DNA from: Tubulanus polymorphus
Taxonomy: Eukaryota; Nemertea; Palaeonemertea; Tubulaniformes; Tubulanidae
Reading direction: 5' to 3'
DNA length: 64,000 nt
Assembly (NCBI RefSeq): GCF_964204645.1
Contig: NC_134025.1
Span: 29,480,001 to 29,544,000 of the forward strand
The notes beneath the pieces are model-generated. The model searched no databases. It was not told the origin of the DNA and worked only from the letters and a program-made list of their open reading frames with translations. This document shows, piece after piece, positions 12,454 through 24,500 of the stretch. How positions within the stretch are numbered: position 1 is the first letter of the stretch; every line of letters begins with the position of its first letter. A program made the position numbers and the translations under genes.

Positions 12454-14391
12454 ATGATAAATCCCGCAGGACCAGGATCAAAATATTATGAAAGTTCTGA
12501 CTCGGGCTTGAATACCGGGACGGGTGTTACTACAAATGGATGCAGTTCTGCGTATTCAATATCAGCATCTGTTACATCTATACCTACGTTCAGCGGATCG
12601 GTAACAATTCTGCGCCATCCACGACCGGAATCAAAGGTAATCAATCATTACACTCTAGAACGTGGGGTCGCTATGAAAAGATAGGCCATTTCTGAGATTT
12701 CTGTCACACGTGGGGTCTCCTGTATGAAGAAAGACATACGGAAAAGATGCAATTTGGAGAGTGCCCGCGATTATCAGGTGTTAACGAATCGATTTCTGGC
12801 TTGACAAGGTTAACATCAGTGGGAAGGTACGTAGGGTCCAGACTCACAAACCCCTAGATTCACCTCTGCATGTAGGTTAATTCTATTTCATCGGTGTGGC
12901 AACGATTGGGGTCGTTGACATCTGCAAACGGGTGACGCTTATTTCTATTTCAGTGCGAGAAATTCAAACGCAAGTTCGGATGTGAATGTCAATGTTCTTG
13001 GTGGACTATCGGGAAGATTATCGCTACTATTCTAGTACTGATTCTCGCTGCTGTGGTTGGTTTACTGGTCGGTAAATTCGCCACGAACGAAGTCGAAGTA
13101 AATATATTAAACTTCACCAATATAATCTGATAAATGTCTTGAGAATGACAAAACTGTTTAGAAAGTTTGTGTCATTTTAGCCATACAATTTCGTAATACG
13201 GGAACGAGGCGCAATAGCGCACGTTGAAGGAGCACTCGTCTACAAGAATTCCGTTCGATTTTACACTCCGAGTCATAGTAATGATATCAAAAATGTGGAG
13301 ACCATTTTAGACTTTTCTAAAGTAAGTATTTACAACATCGTCACAATAGACATAGTCAATCCAAACATCTTCACTGCACTAATTTGACATGAACATAATT
13401 GATAATTCTTAGTCTCGTATTTTAGAATTAATATCATTCATTTTACAAACCTAATTTCGTAATGTTTACATGTATATGGTTGTGTGTGTCGTGAGCGTGG
13501 GGTCGACCTCATACTTTCGTTCTTAGAGGCGGATTCGATATCGGGGGCTCTTACGACTGAGGCCTCTTGTGTCTGATTAGCACTCTTACAAGGGTGACTA
13601 CAACCGAGCTTTACTAAACCTCATTGATTTATTATGGCGACGTCATCAATTGTTTTAGTTCATCTAAGTTCTGATTTGTGAGAATAAGGAGACAAATAAA
13701 TGTTAAAAGTAAAATGTAAGCAAGATGTAAAGTTTATGATCCGAATTGGTCACGTAGTCATATGTGCTTTGTTAATGCTTAATGATTTAAGGGTGAGATA
13801 ATTAATATAGACCACACATCAAAACATTGTTTCATCGACAATCTATCAGAGAAAGAGTTAGGATCATTGGACAATGTGAGGGAATCGTTGATCTATATAA
13901 GAGATAAGTTGGTAAGATGTGACAATCACTTATTGTATTATTCGCTTGTTTTCCGGTTACGAATCACCATTAACTGTAACAGTATCTGCAACACTTTCGT
14001 CTATTGTTTTAGAATCGCGTTCTTTGGCAAACAGAACCACCAGTCAAAGAAGGCAAATTAGCAGGACCGGTTACCGAAGTGCCTGGCGGTCGTACTCCAG
14101 ACGCGTATCAGAAATGTAGAAAAAATAAATATCCTATTTATTCAGCTGGGATATTTTACACGTCATTAGGTATGCTAATGGTGTTCGTTAATTGTATCGT
14201 TTTAGTTTTGAAAAGCAATACACATGACTGTATTCATAATCATTTCAGACCTGAGCACTTGTGAGAAGGCGTGCTATCCACATTTTACTGTAACGAGTAA
14301 TTCAGAATCGACACCAGTTATTCATCGTTTAAAGATGGCCGTCATTGAATGTGTGCGCTATGAACCTTGTAATAAAACTACTACGACTTGA
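12454..14391 (+). CDS. BRICHOS-domain type II membrane protein
   Basis: Six exons: 12454-12636, 12954-13097, 13181-13321, 13792-13911, 14013-14169 and 14249-14391. They splice in phase to a 295-residue protein ending at TGA 14389-14391. Residues 1-82 are a probable cytosolic tail with a Cys cluster (C-E-C-Q-C, about 71-75) just before the membrane. Residues 83-101 form one hydrophobic helix. The luminal part has the pattern of a BRICHOS domain: a linker strand (V-Y-K-N-S-V-R-F-Y), a D-F-S core, Cys169 in KHCFIDNLSEKE, and Cys231 in YQKCRKNKYP. The C-terminal about 55 residues carry four more Cys. BRICHOS domains act as intramolecular chaperones for an aggregation-prone C-terminal segment in precursors such as ITM2 and chondromodulin. 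The exon 4 acceptor at 13790-13791 was chosen because it alone keeps phase; the more obvious AG at 13809-13810 gives a stop. An upstream 5' UTR exon is likely. The family call rests on pattern and architecture, not on a search. Confidence 0.68.
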
Positions 14392-14944
14392 TGTAAATCT
14401 CGGAAAGATTTCTTTGAACAAACAGAGACATAAATACATATCGTTCTTTCTGTGTGCTAGCGTCAGGAACAGTTCGTATGTGTAATGTCCACGTACCGGT
14501 ATGCCTTTTCGAAAGTAAGGCGCCCTAATGTGCGTATCATCCAGTGTGCTGATCTACAACACTATTCGAGATAGAGCTGAACTAAGTGAAAAACCTTGAA
14601 AATGAAGCAAATGACACTGACGACAAACACCGGTTTTACAAATAGACACGGTTTTATACTATTTACAATGATTACAATTCAATCCTATCGTATATGTTTA
14701 TATTTGAAATTTCGAAGACTCCTCATTCTCAGTTAAATCATATAGTTGACCTTCAGTCGAGAAATATGTATTTTGGTCCGGAATATCCAAGAAGTTCATC
14801 TTAATAGTTAACTATAGCTTTCACTTGTTTGAATATAGGGTCCGATAGATTTACCCATAACTGAAATATAATAGTAAGATATAATAAGATATAATCAAGA
14901 CTCTACATGTATATTTTGAGGTAAAGTAATCTGAGACCAAAATT
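14392..14944. other. Intergenic region between convergent genes
   Basis: This AT-rich sequence holds the 3' ends of the BRICHOS gene (+) and the giant vWA gene (-). No open frame, repeat family or clear canonical polyadenylation hexamer for the minus-strand gene was recognised. Confidence 0.5.
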
Positions 14945-15566
14945 TTACTTTTTCTTCAATGTTCCCTTTTGCGAATTTGGGTTGAGAACCGTTCTGCTGA
15001 GTCCGGCTAATTTATCTGTTTTAGCTTGTGAATTATGTGGGGCCGGGTGAATTTTGACTTGTTTCTTCGGTCCTGTCAATGAAACTCCTCCCACCATTGC
15101 TGGTCCTGTGTGAGGTGGCTTTATCGCAGGATGTGAATTCTGGGCTGGATTTTGTATTCCTGGATGGTTCGGCATCGGTCTATTTTGTGAGGCAGCATTG
15201 AAAGGAATTTTTCGATGTGGTTGTTGAGCGGCCCCGACTCGCGACTGGTGCCATGGAGGGTGATAGGGGGAAGAACCTGCTGAAGGTTGGTATGGGTTAC
15301 CACTATTAGGAACGTGGTGGGGTGCCTGTATAGGTGGAAGGTGTGGTAAAGGTTTTTGCGGTGTTTTGAGATGATACGTTTGATGATGAGATTGGGAAAG
15401 TGGTGGTGGCAACATGGGGTGACCTCTATTTTGTGGCCCAGTTTTTCCAGAGACTGGATAATGTCCATGCCATGGATGGATTCCAGCCTGTAGTATCGGG
15501 ACAGATGGATCATGTATTAATGCATGAATGCTGTGGGTTATCCTCACAGCTGCCTCAACAGTCACT
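14945..15566 (-). other. Last exon: His/Pro/Gln-rich C-terminal tail
   Basis: The exon codes about 207 residues rich in His, Pro, Gln and Asn (pieces such as PLSQSHHQTYHLKTP, HLPPIQAPHHVP and PYHPPWHQSR), turning basic near the end (GTLKKK-stop). The acceptor is TTGTAG at 15567-15572. It has no Cys, unlike the rest of the protein. His-rich tails in secreted matrix proteins often bind metal ions or respond to pH; that role is inferred. Confidence 0.8.
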
Positions 15567-18500
15567 ACAATTATACAAAATTAGATTTAACATACATATA
15601 TATACGTATTACATGAAGTTTCATTGCTGATATAATATGAACTATGGCACTTACGTATTTGTCCTTGCATTGTCACAGTTTGATGTGCAACGCAATATCC
15701 TCCACGTACCCTGCCCGCCGGACACGGTCCAGATGATGGTTCTGTTGAAGAAAATTATTCAATAAGATATTTTGCAAACGTATACAAACTATTTCGTAAA
15801 TCATGAGTAATTTCAAGGCTTTCTTACTTAGCCTATGAATGTCGACTACGCAACTCTTCCTATCGATTCCAAGGTGGGAACCGATAGGACACAGAATCAC
15901 TCTACAATAGTGAATTCCGTGTGGATTCATGCCGTATGGACAATGCGCCGATGTCCTCCTAAGGTCCCCGGGAGGTATTCTATCTGGTACCATGGGGTAT
16001 GGATGTGGATGCGGTGGTAGATTCGGTAACGGACCTTTATCAGCTGAATGTAAGGAACAAATTTTATACTTTAGTGAGGATATGACGTACATAATAGATA
16101 GCTATATTCAAATAGAATCAAAGTTTGTGTTACCGACGAAGCCGGTGTGGACACACATGTCACCATATCTCTCAGCACCTGGAGGACATTTCACAACTGC
16201 AACGATTACATCGTTAGTTAATATCTAAATCTTAAAGAATCACATTTCCAGTTGAAAGTGCTGGCGTGTACTTACTGTTGCAAACCTTTCGCGGAGGAGG
16301 CTCCAAAATCGTGCCAGGCGGACAGAGCGGATGATCAGAGGCTGAAAATATTTCCAGAATAATTAAACTTAAGTCTGAATACTTTTTCCACGAAGGTATG
16401 CAACAATAGCTTACCGATACAGTGTCCGACTCCTCTTTGATCATATCCAGGAGGACATATGCTCGTGTACCGCATCACTGGTCAATGAAATAAAAATTAT
16501 TTGATTGAGATAGATTAATGCACGCAGATCGATTAGATCGATATATTAGTCTGTATAAGACTTCACTTACTGTTGCATGTCATGTGTATTTCCTTGTAAC
16601 CCGGTGGACATCTGTGAACTGTAAAGAAGGTGAGACATTGAATTTGAATTTGGCATATGGATTTTGTTATATTTAAGACCGAGGATTTTGATATATGATT
16701 AAGTCTTACAGGTGCAAGTTTGATAATTCCGGGAGAATCCAATCGGGCAAGCGAATTCTGAAAGATGGAAGTTTGCATTGAAAGGTTAACAAGTATCAGT
16801 GCTGTCATTGATAAATTGAAAATCATGAAACAAACTGCTATTAAAATGCCATATAAAAGGACTTACGCAGTGTAAGCTTGAAACATTTGTCTTGAACTCG
16901 AGAATAACCCAATGAACAGCTCATATCTACAATCAAATATTAGTACCAACTTAACATCTGCCAGAAATGGATGTTTTTAAGTAATAGCATGGCATCGCAA
17001 AAAGTTCTGGCACACAAATACAACTGCTACCTTTTTGTGGCATTTTATTAGCAATCGGACCGATTGGAATCCAACTAACCACAACCATAAGTTCAAATGG
17101 CTTACTGATATTTCGAGATTCCCTGTATGTTAAGCTTCTTTTCGTCACGAGGCATTGATCATACTAGTCTTCCCCAAATCTTGGAGCTCGAGATGCTGAT
17201 GCTAGTTTTTTTTGCAAGTACTCACTTGTTATATTGAAATGACCATGCTATTACTTGACAAACATCGATATAATTGCATGCGAAAATTGCGTTCATCGCA
17301 TTAAATTTTATTGGTAACACAGTTAACTTTTTCAATCTCAACAACTACTGAAATTCTCCAATGAGGTATTTTGTCCACAAAAATAGAAAACAAAAGGCTG
17401 CACACTGTAGCTTACAATATATCGACATACAGTAATTTGGACGTGAACATTGAGAATGTGTGGCACGCCAATAAAGTTCTTTTTGTAATCTCTTCACTTT
17501 TTCTTCCAGTTCGTATTTACCTTGCAACATTCGTCTGAGCATTGTTTGCCATATATAAATGAGTTGATGAGGATTCACTATGAACCAGTATTCTTGATAC
17601 GTTAAACCCCAAATCTGAGATACGTCAACGTTGCCGACGCCGATATAGTAGAATCTCGAGATTTTACGCACCTCCGCGGCTTCGTGTTCCGCATTTTTCA
17701 GGTTCGAAGATTTCCCAGCGCCAATCATTACTATCACTTTAGCCACAGTTTTATCTCTGGCTCCATTCGCGGTACTGAATACCTCCTTGCGTATAGTGTA
17801 CAAGGCAGCTGCAGTATTACCGTATTCTCCGCCGGTCACGTGTAGTTTACTAAGCTGTGTGACGGCTTGCACTTTATTCGGGTAGTTTCGGAAGTGACCG
17901 TACACGTGTGACATCCGGCCGAATCCGACGATAGCGACCCGTACACGATCTTTGTTGACGTCTAGATTTTCGACGAATAGCTGCATGAATCCTTTCACGA
18001 GATCAAGATTGGTATCTCCGATAGCGTACGATGTGTCTATAGCTAGGCATATATCAGCTATAGCCGTGGCTGTAATGAGAGTTATATCAATACGTCTTAT
18101 ATCTTCTTTAGATTAAAGTAAATTTAGCTTGGAAAGATTTTCGAAAATTAATTACTCACGTTGACCTGGAACACATCTTCCGTCCACCTCGATAAATCCA
18201 AAATGACACTTAAGTCCTAAAATGAAATTTATTCACATAATGTTTCACATACATTTCATACCATTTGATACATCATCAAACAATTAATAATGAAACAAAA
18301 AGCTTTTGTGGCAATAAATGTGTATGTTGTTAAACATTTTTCAAGAATGAGAAAACAACAAAAAATGAGTTCATTGATCCCTGAAAAATATGAAGATTGA
18401 ATCATTACTACGATAAGAAAAATATAATGGATTTTAATTGGAGTCAATTTTTACATACCTGTTTTCTTTTTTACCATTTACAGCGATTTAAGACTTACAT

Positions 18501-21500
18501 ATTCTCCTTACGATTTATGCTCGCATTTTCCTAGGTCCAAGCAACAGCATCTTCACCATACTCCTCCGTATTAGTGAATTTGAAATTAATATTGAATGTT
18601 GTTAACTACGGTGAAATTTTCTATTAAATGCCATTTCCCGATTCATAAAAAGATTTAAAGATACACAACTTATTTAGTATAAAACCGCGTCTATTTGTCT
18701 TTAAAAAAAAACGTAACAACCCGACGAATGTCGAGAAGGAAGGAAAGATCCGGACCTATCCTACACCAAATATATAATTTACATGTATATTTAAATATAT
18801 GTATATATATGATATAAATAACGATTGTATGTAGTCCAATAATATGGAGTCTCCTTCGGTTATCGTTTGCCATTGCCTGAAAAGATAAAAATGGAAAAAA
18901 TGGAGAAAAATATCCGAAGGCTTAAGGCCGGAGAGTGATGAATGGATGGTTGCTGTTCAAACCAGTTCAGGTCTTACCTATACACGTTTTTGCGCTAATC
19001 GAAGGTATGAGTTCTATAAGTTTTTGATAATTTGCAGATCTGAACTGATAAGCTGCATTAGATGCAGTAGCTGCGTAACTCATCTGAGCATTAGTTACTC
19101 GATTTCCAACTACAATTGTAAACAACTCGAATTTCGCTTTTTTCAAGATATCCGCCTCTTGTTTCGCGACATTCTGATCTGTTGCTTGGCTTGATGTTAT
19201 CAGAATTACAGCTTTTCGTGCTTCCGATCGCATCAAAGGTCGAAGCTGGTTATTTATGACCTTATACGCTGCCCCGATCATTCTATTGGCGCTTGGTTTG
19301 AAACGTATGGTCAATATAGCATTTATAAGATTATTCCTACAATACCAGTTGAAGTCCACGACAACTTTGGTATTTTTAGCGTCTGAAAACCTGACGATTC
19401 CAAGTCGAACATGAGCTTTGTCAATGCGCGGATCGTTTTGAACTAGAGTTGATAGGAATTGAGAAATGAGCAGTAAATTCGGCGCTCCAACTGCGTCGGA
19501 ACTGTCAATCACAAAAATCACGTCAACGTGCAAATTAACCGGACACCCTACAATATACCGTCAATATACAGATTAGTCCAGGAATTTCCTTTCAACTTTA
19601 GTTCACAACGATTTTCTTTTTACCTCATAATTTTGGAAGTTGATAAAAGCAAACCATCCATTCTGGAAAGAAGCTGTGTACTTACGTTTGGTAATTGGTG
19701 GTTGGGCCGTTTTCACAGGTTGCTTGACACACTTCATTCCTGATAGAAATGAACCCACTGGGCAGTTCGGTAGACATTTATTTTGGAAGAAAGTGGTATC
19801 AGCTGGACACGTTGGCTCTGTAATAAAATAATCAGTGAGTAAATCTACGGAACGAAAATAAACCAGATCTGATGAAGTGGCATCCTTAAAATGATAACGA
19901 AAAAGATCGTGCAATATTCACTTACTTCCTACTGCCATTCCACAATTTCCATTTACTGGAACCATTCCGTTTGGGCACGTAGGAGCTAGAAAATAGGAAA
20001 CAGCCTTTATTGCAAATAACCAAAGACGTAATCATTAGAATGATATTATGGACTTAATAAATAGAATGATACCTTCTACTTTAACTACACATTTTGTGTT
20101 GGGTTGGCATGTGGTCTTACATTGCCCCTGCTGCAATGTCATCCCTGCCTTGCACTTCGCACCTAACAAAAAGCAATTGATTGATTATCAGATGATGTCA
20201 CTGTAATCGATGCATATTGATTTTATTAATAACTCGGTTTTGTTGAGAAATGGTATCAGTGCTAATAGTGTCCAAAATCAAGTACCTACCCTGTATGATT
20301 GATGTGCAGACTGTCCCTTGTAAGGTGCTTTTGGCAGGACATGTTGGAGCTGAAAATACAAAAAAAAAACAGATTCAATTCGGTCTAAATATAGATTTAT
20401 AAAAGGTGAAAAATATGTATTGATTATTATACAAAGATACCTATAGGTCTGATCAACATTTCACATATGCCGCTAACAAGGGAGAATCCCGTGGGACAGG
20501 CGGACAACGCTACAAGAGATAAATTAGATACGAAACATTGAGACCATTCTCCTAGAAATTCTAAAAGGTAAATCTCGATAAAGAGGTACATACGTGAACA
20601 AGGCTTTCTTGTTGTCAATATGTTATTAGTTGTGCACGGAATCGATTTAGTGTGTTTCACCGGTACAGTTGGTTGTCCTGGAACTACTGTAGGCTGACCT
20701 GGTAAGGCTGGAGGAGGTGTCTTACATGGTTTTGTCGTGGTGACCCCTGGAGCAACTGGAACAGTTGGTTGTCCTGGAACAACTGTAGGCTGACCTGGTA
20801 AGGCTGGAGGAGGTGTCTTACATGGTTTTGTCGTGGTGACCCCTGGAGCAACTGGAACAGTTGGTTGTCCTGGAACAACTGTAGGCTGACCTGGTAAGGC
20901 TGGAGGAGGTGTCTTACATGGTTTTGTCGTGGTGACCCCTGGAGCAACTGGAACAGTTGGTTGTCCCGGAACTACTGTAGGCTGACCTGGTAAGGCTGGA
21001 GGAGGTGTCTTACAAGGCTTTTTCGTAGTAACGCCTGGAGCAACTGGGACAGTTGGTTGTCCTGGAACAACTGGGACAGTTGGTTGTCCTGGAACTACTG
21101 TAGGCTGACCTGGTAAGGCTGGAGGAGGTGTCTTACAAGGCTTTGTCGTAGTAACGCCTGGAGCAGCTGGAACAGTAGGTTGTCCCGGAACAACTGTAGG
21201 CTGACCTGGTAAAGCTGGAGGAGGTGTCTTACATGGTTTTGTCGTGGTGACCCCTGGAGCAACTGGGACAGTTGGTTGTCCCGGAACAACTGTAGGCTGA
21301 CCTGGTAAGGCTGGAGGAGGTGTCTTACATGGTTTTGTCGTGGTGACCCCTGGAGCAACTGGGACAGTTGGTTGTCCCGGAACAACTGTAGGCTGACCTG
21401 GTAAGGCTGGAGGTGGTGTCTTACAAGGCTTTTTCGTGGTAACCCCTGGAACAACTGGCACAGTCGGTTTTCCTTTTGTCGGAACTACCGCTGGGTCTCC

Positions 21501-24500
21501 TGGTTTAGTAGGTTTAGGGGCGCCTGGTTTAGTAGGTTTAGGAGCGCCCGGTTTAGTGGGCTCTGGAGCCTCCTCATTCGGCTTTTTAGTTTTGCATGGT
21601 TTCTTTGTCGGAACTACCGCTGGGTCTCCTGGTTTAGTAGGTTTAGGGGCGCCCGGTTTAGTAGGTTTAGGAGCGCCCGGTTTAGTGGGCTCTGGAGCCT
21701 CCTCATTCGGCTTTTTAGTTTTGCATGGTTTCTTTGTCGGAACTACCGCTGGGTCACCTGGTTTAGTAGGTTTAGGGGCGCCCGGTTTAGTAGGTTTAGG
21801 AGCGCCCGGTTTAGTGGGCTCTGGAGCCTCCTCATTCGGCTTTTTAGTTTTGCATGGTTTCTTTGTCGGAACTACCGCTGGGTCTCCTGGTTTAGTAGGT
21901 TTAGGGGCGCCCGGTTTAGTAGGTTTAGGGGCACCCGGTTTAGTGGGCTCTGGAGCCTCCTCATTCGGCTTTTTAGTTTTGCATGGTTTCTTTGTTGGAA
22001 CTACCGCTGGGTCCCCTGGTTTAGTAGGTTTAGGGTCCCCTGGTTTAGTAGGTTTAGGAGCGCCCGGTTTAGTGGGTTCTGGAGCCTCCTCATTCGGCTT
22101 TTTAGTTTTGCATGGTTTCTTTGTTGGAACTACCGCTGGGTCCCCTGGTTTAGTAGGTTTAGGGTCCCCTGGTTTAGTAGGTTTAGGAGCGCCCGGTTTA
22201 GTGGGTTCTGGAGCCTCCTCATTCGGCTTTTTAGTTTTGCATGGTTTCTTTGTTGGAACTACCGCTGGGTCCCCTGGTTTAGTAGGTTTAGGGTCCCCTG
22301 GTTTAGTAGGTTTAGGAGCGCCCGGTTTAGTGGGTTCTGGAGCCTCCTCATTCGGCTTTTTAGTTTTGCATGGTTTCTTTGTTGGAACTACCGCTGGGTC
22401 TCCTGGTTTAGTAGGTTTAGGAGCACCTGGTTTAGTAGGTTTAGGGGCTCCCGGTTTAGTCGGCTTCGGAGCGCCCGGTTTAGTAGGTTTTGGAGCACTG
22501 GGTTTATTGGTTTTTTTGGTTTTGCATGGTTTCTTTTTAGGTACTACTGCTGGGTCCCCTGGTTTAGTAGGTTTAGGGGCACCGGGTTTACTTGGTTTAG
22601 GGGCACCTGGTGCACCTGCCTTGCCGGTAGTACAAGGTTTTTTCTGACCTCGAATAGTAGTGGTCTTCGGTGGAGCTTTCGTAGCCGGGTTGTTTCCACA
22701 TGGTAACGCGCAAGGATATTTCGAATCAGATCCTTTATAAGCCAGAATATCAGTAGCTGAAATGGATAACAACTGTCTTATTCAAACATCCGTCAAGACA
22801 TTGCCATAAGACATTTAATATCTGATCCTTATTTTCAAAAAAGAATCCCTTTTTGCAAGACCATTACCTCTCAATCCCAAGTAACTTCTACCTACTGATG
22901 GGTTGTATCGAGCAAAAACTGCACAGAGAATACGTTTGATAGCCTTATCACTTTCATCAATGACAGCAATTACATGCGGTTTCGTGAAGGTCGTATTTAC
23001 AATATTCCAATTTACTTTTCCTCCCGTCGTTATAGCATAGTATAAAACCCTTTGTGACTTCAAGTTGGTTAAACTTGCAGTAGCTTTCTTCTTATCAGCA
23101 GGAGTTGAACCGCCAATTGTGACAACCATATTGGGGAATTTATCTCTGGTGCCTTGTTTTTCTTTTAGTATCTTATTCGCTAAGTTGAGTGCGGCAAATA
23201 AATCCGTTTTTCTACCTTCGAATTTCAATTTAACTATGTCGGCGTTGTACAAGTCCAATACGGCTTTGTTAATTCCAATATCAAAGTCTCGCAATCTGAG
23301 AGATGTTGACCCGAAATATATCGGGATTATGGTCAACCAGTCTGGGTGTATGTAGTATGTTTTGAGAATCATTCTGATGATTCGTTTTACGACTTCAAAC
23401 TTTTTCTCGCCTGTGCCACTCGACGCATCAATCAAAAGAATTAGAGTGACCTTCACACGGATCATTTCTATAACGGAAATTAAACAGCCCGGGTATACAT
23501 GATATTGTCATCAAAAGTTACACAACAATTTATTTCCCTGCGATGAAACTTACTACTCGTATATTCTCCTCCAACTATTGTCTGTTTCAATTCAGTCGCT
23601 GAAAAATGAAGCCGTTAAAATAATATTCATTTTCTCCTTGTTTCAAATTATCAGAAAAAAAAAACAGTTCTAAACCAATAGTTTTACGATAAGTAAATAA
23701 TCTTGGAGGACCATGGAGGAGCTTGAAGGGGCCTCATAAGCTTTAAGAACAGGTATCATTTAATGGATGTATATCTTTATTTTTTCAAAATATACTTACA
23801 TTTAGCCATTCTTGGTAATAGAGACCTTGCCACTGATGCCAATATCTTCTTGGAATCAAGCGACTTCATATTAACAAAGTTGGCCTGTGGTATAACCTGA
23901 CTAAGTGGTTTGGTTTCTACTTTTTTTCCAAGAAGTAGAACAAACATTCGAACTGACTTGAACGTTAGGCCACTCAGTAGCTCAGATACGGATACGGCAT
24001 CACTTTTCTTAGGGGTGGAACTTCCGATAAAAAGGTAAACCTCGTCAGTTGTCTCACCATCGGATTTGGGACTTGTCTTTGTATCGACGATTCTAGTGAT
24101 AACTTTAAGGAGATCCGCCGCTCCATCCGAAGCATCGTATTTTAATTGATCAACCTAAACGTTATAGAAGGTGAGTTAACGACAACAATTTTCTGGCTAA
24201 GAAAACAATCGTAGAATCAGACAAATGCAAAGTGTTCTTCCTACCTTACTTATCATCTTGAATTCCTGATATCTCTTCGTGCCTTGTAACGATGTAACGG
24301 TTTCTGTTTTTGTCATCACATCGTGAATGATTACTTGTAAATACTTTTTATCAATTTTGAAACTTTCGATTATGGCTTTTATGAAATACTTGGCTTTCTT
24401 GAAGTTTGTTTGGCCAGTATTGGGGCTGGCGTCGAGAATGATAATAAGACGCATAGTAATTCGAATTCTTGCTGAAATTATGTAAATATACATGTAAAAA

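Noticed and set aside
20684-21454. Second minus-strand frames of 87 and 119 codons in array B
   Set aside because: They are shifted frames of the same in-phase repeats, without splice support.
21436-22647. 403-codon open frame on the + strand through the repeat exon
   Set aside because: It is antisense to the minus-strand repeat array; the 129-bp period is a multiple of three, so lack of stops in one unit gives lack of stops in all. No start context or exon partners.
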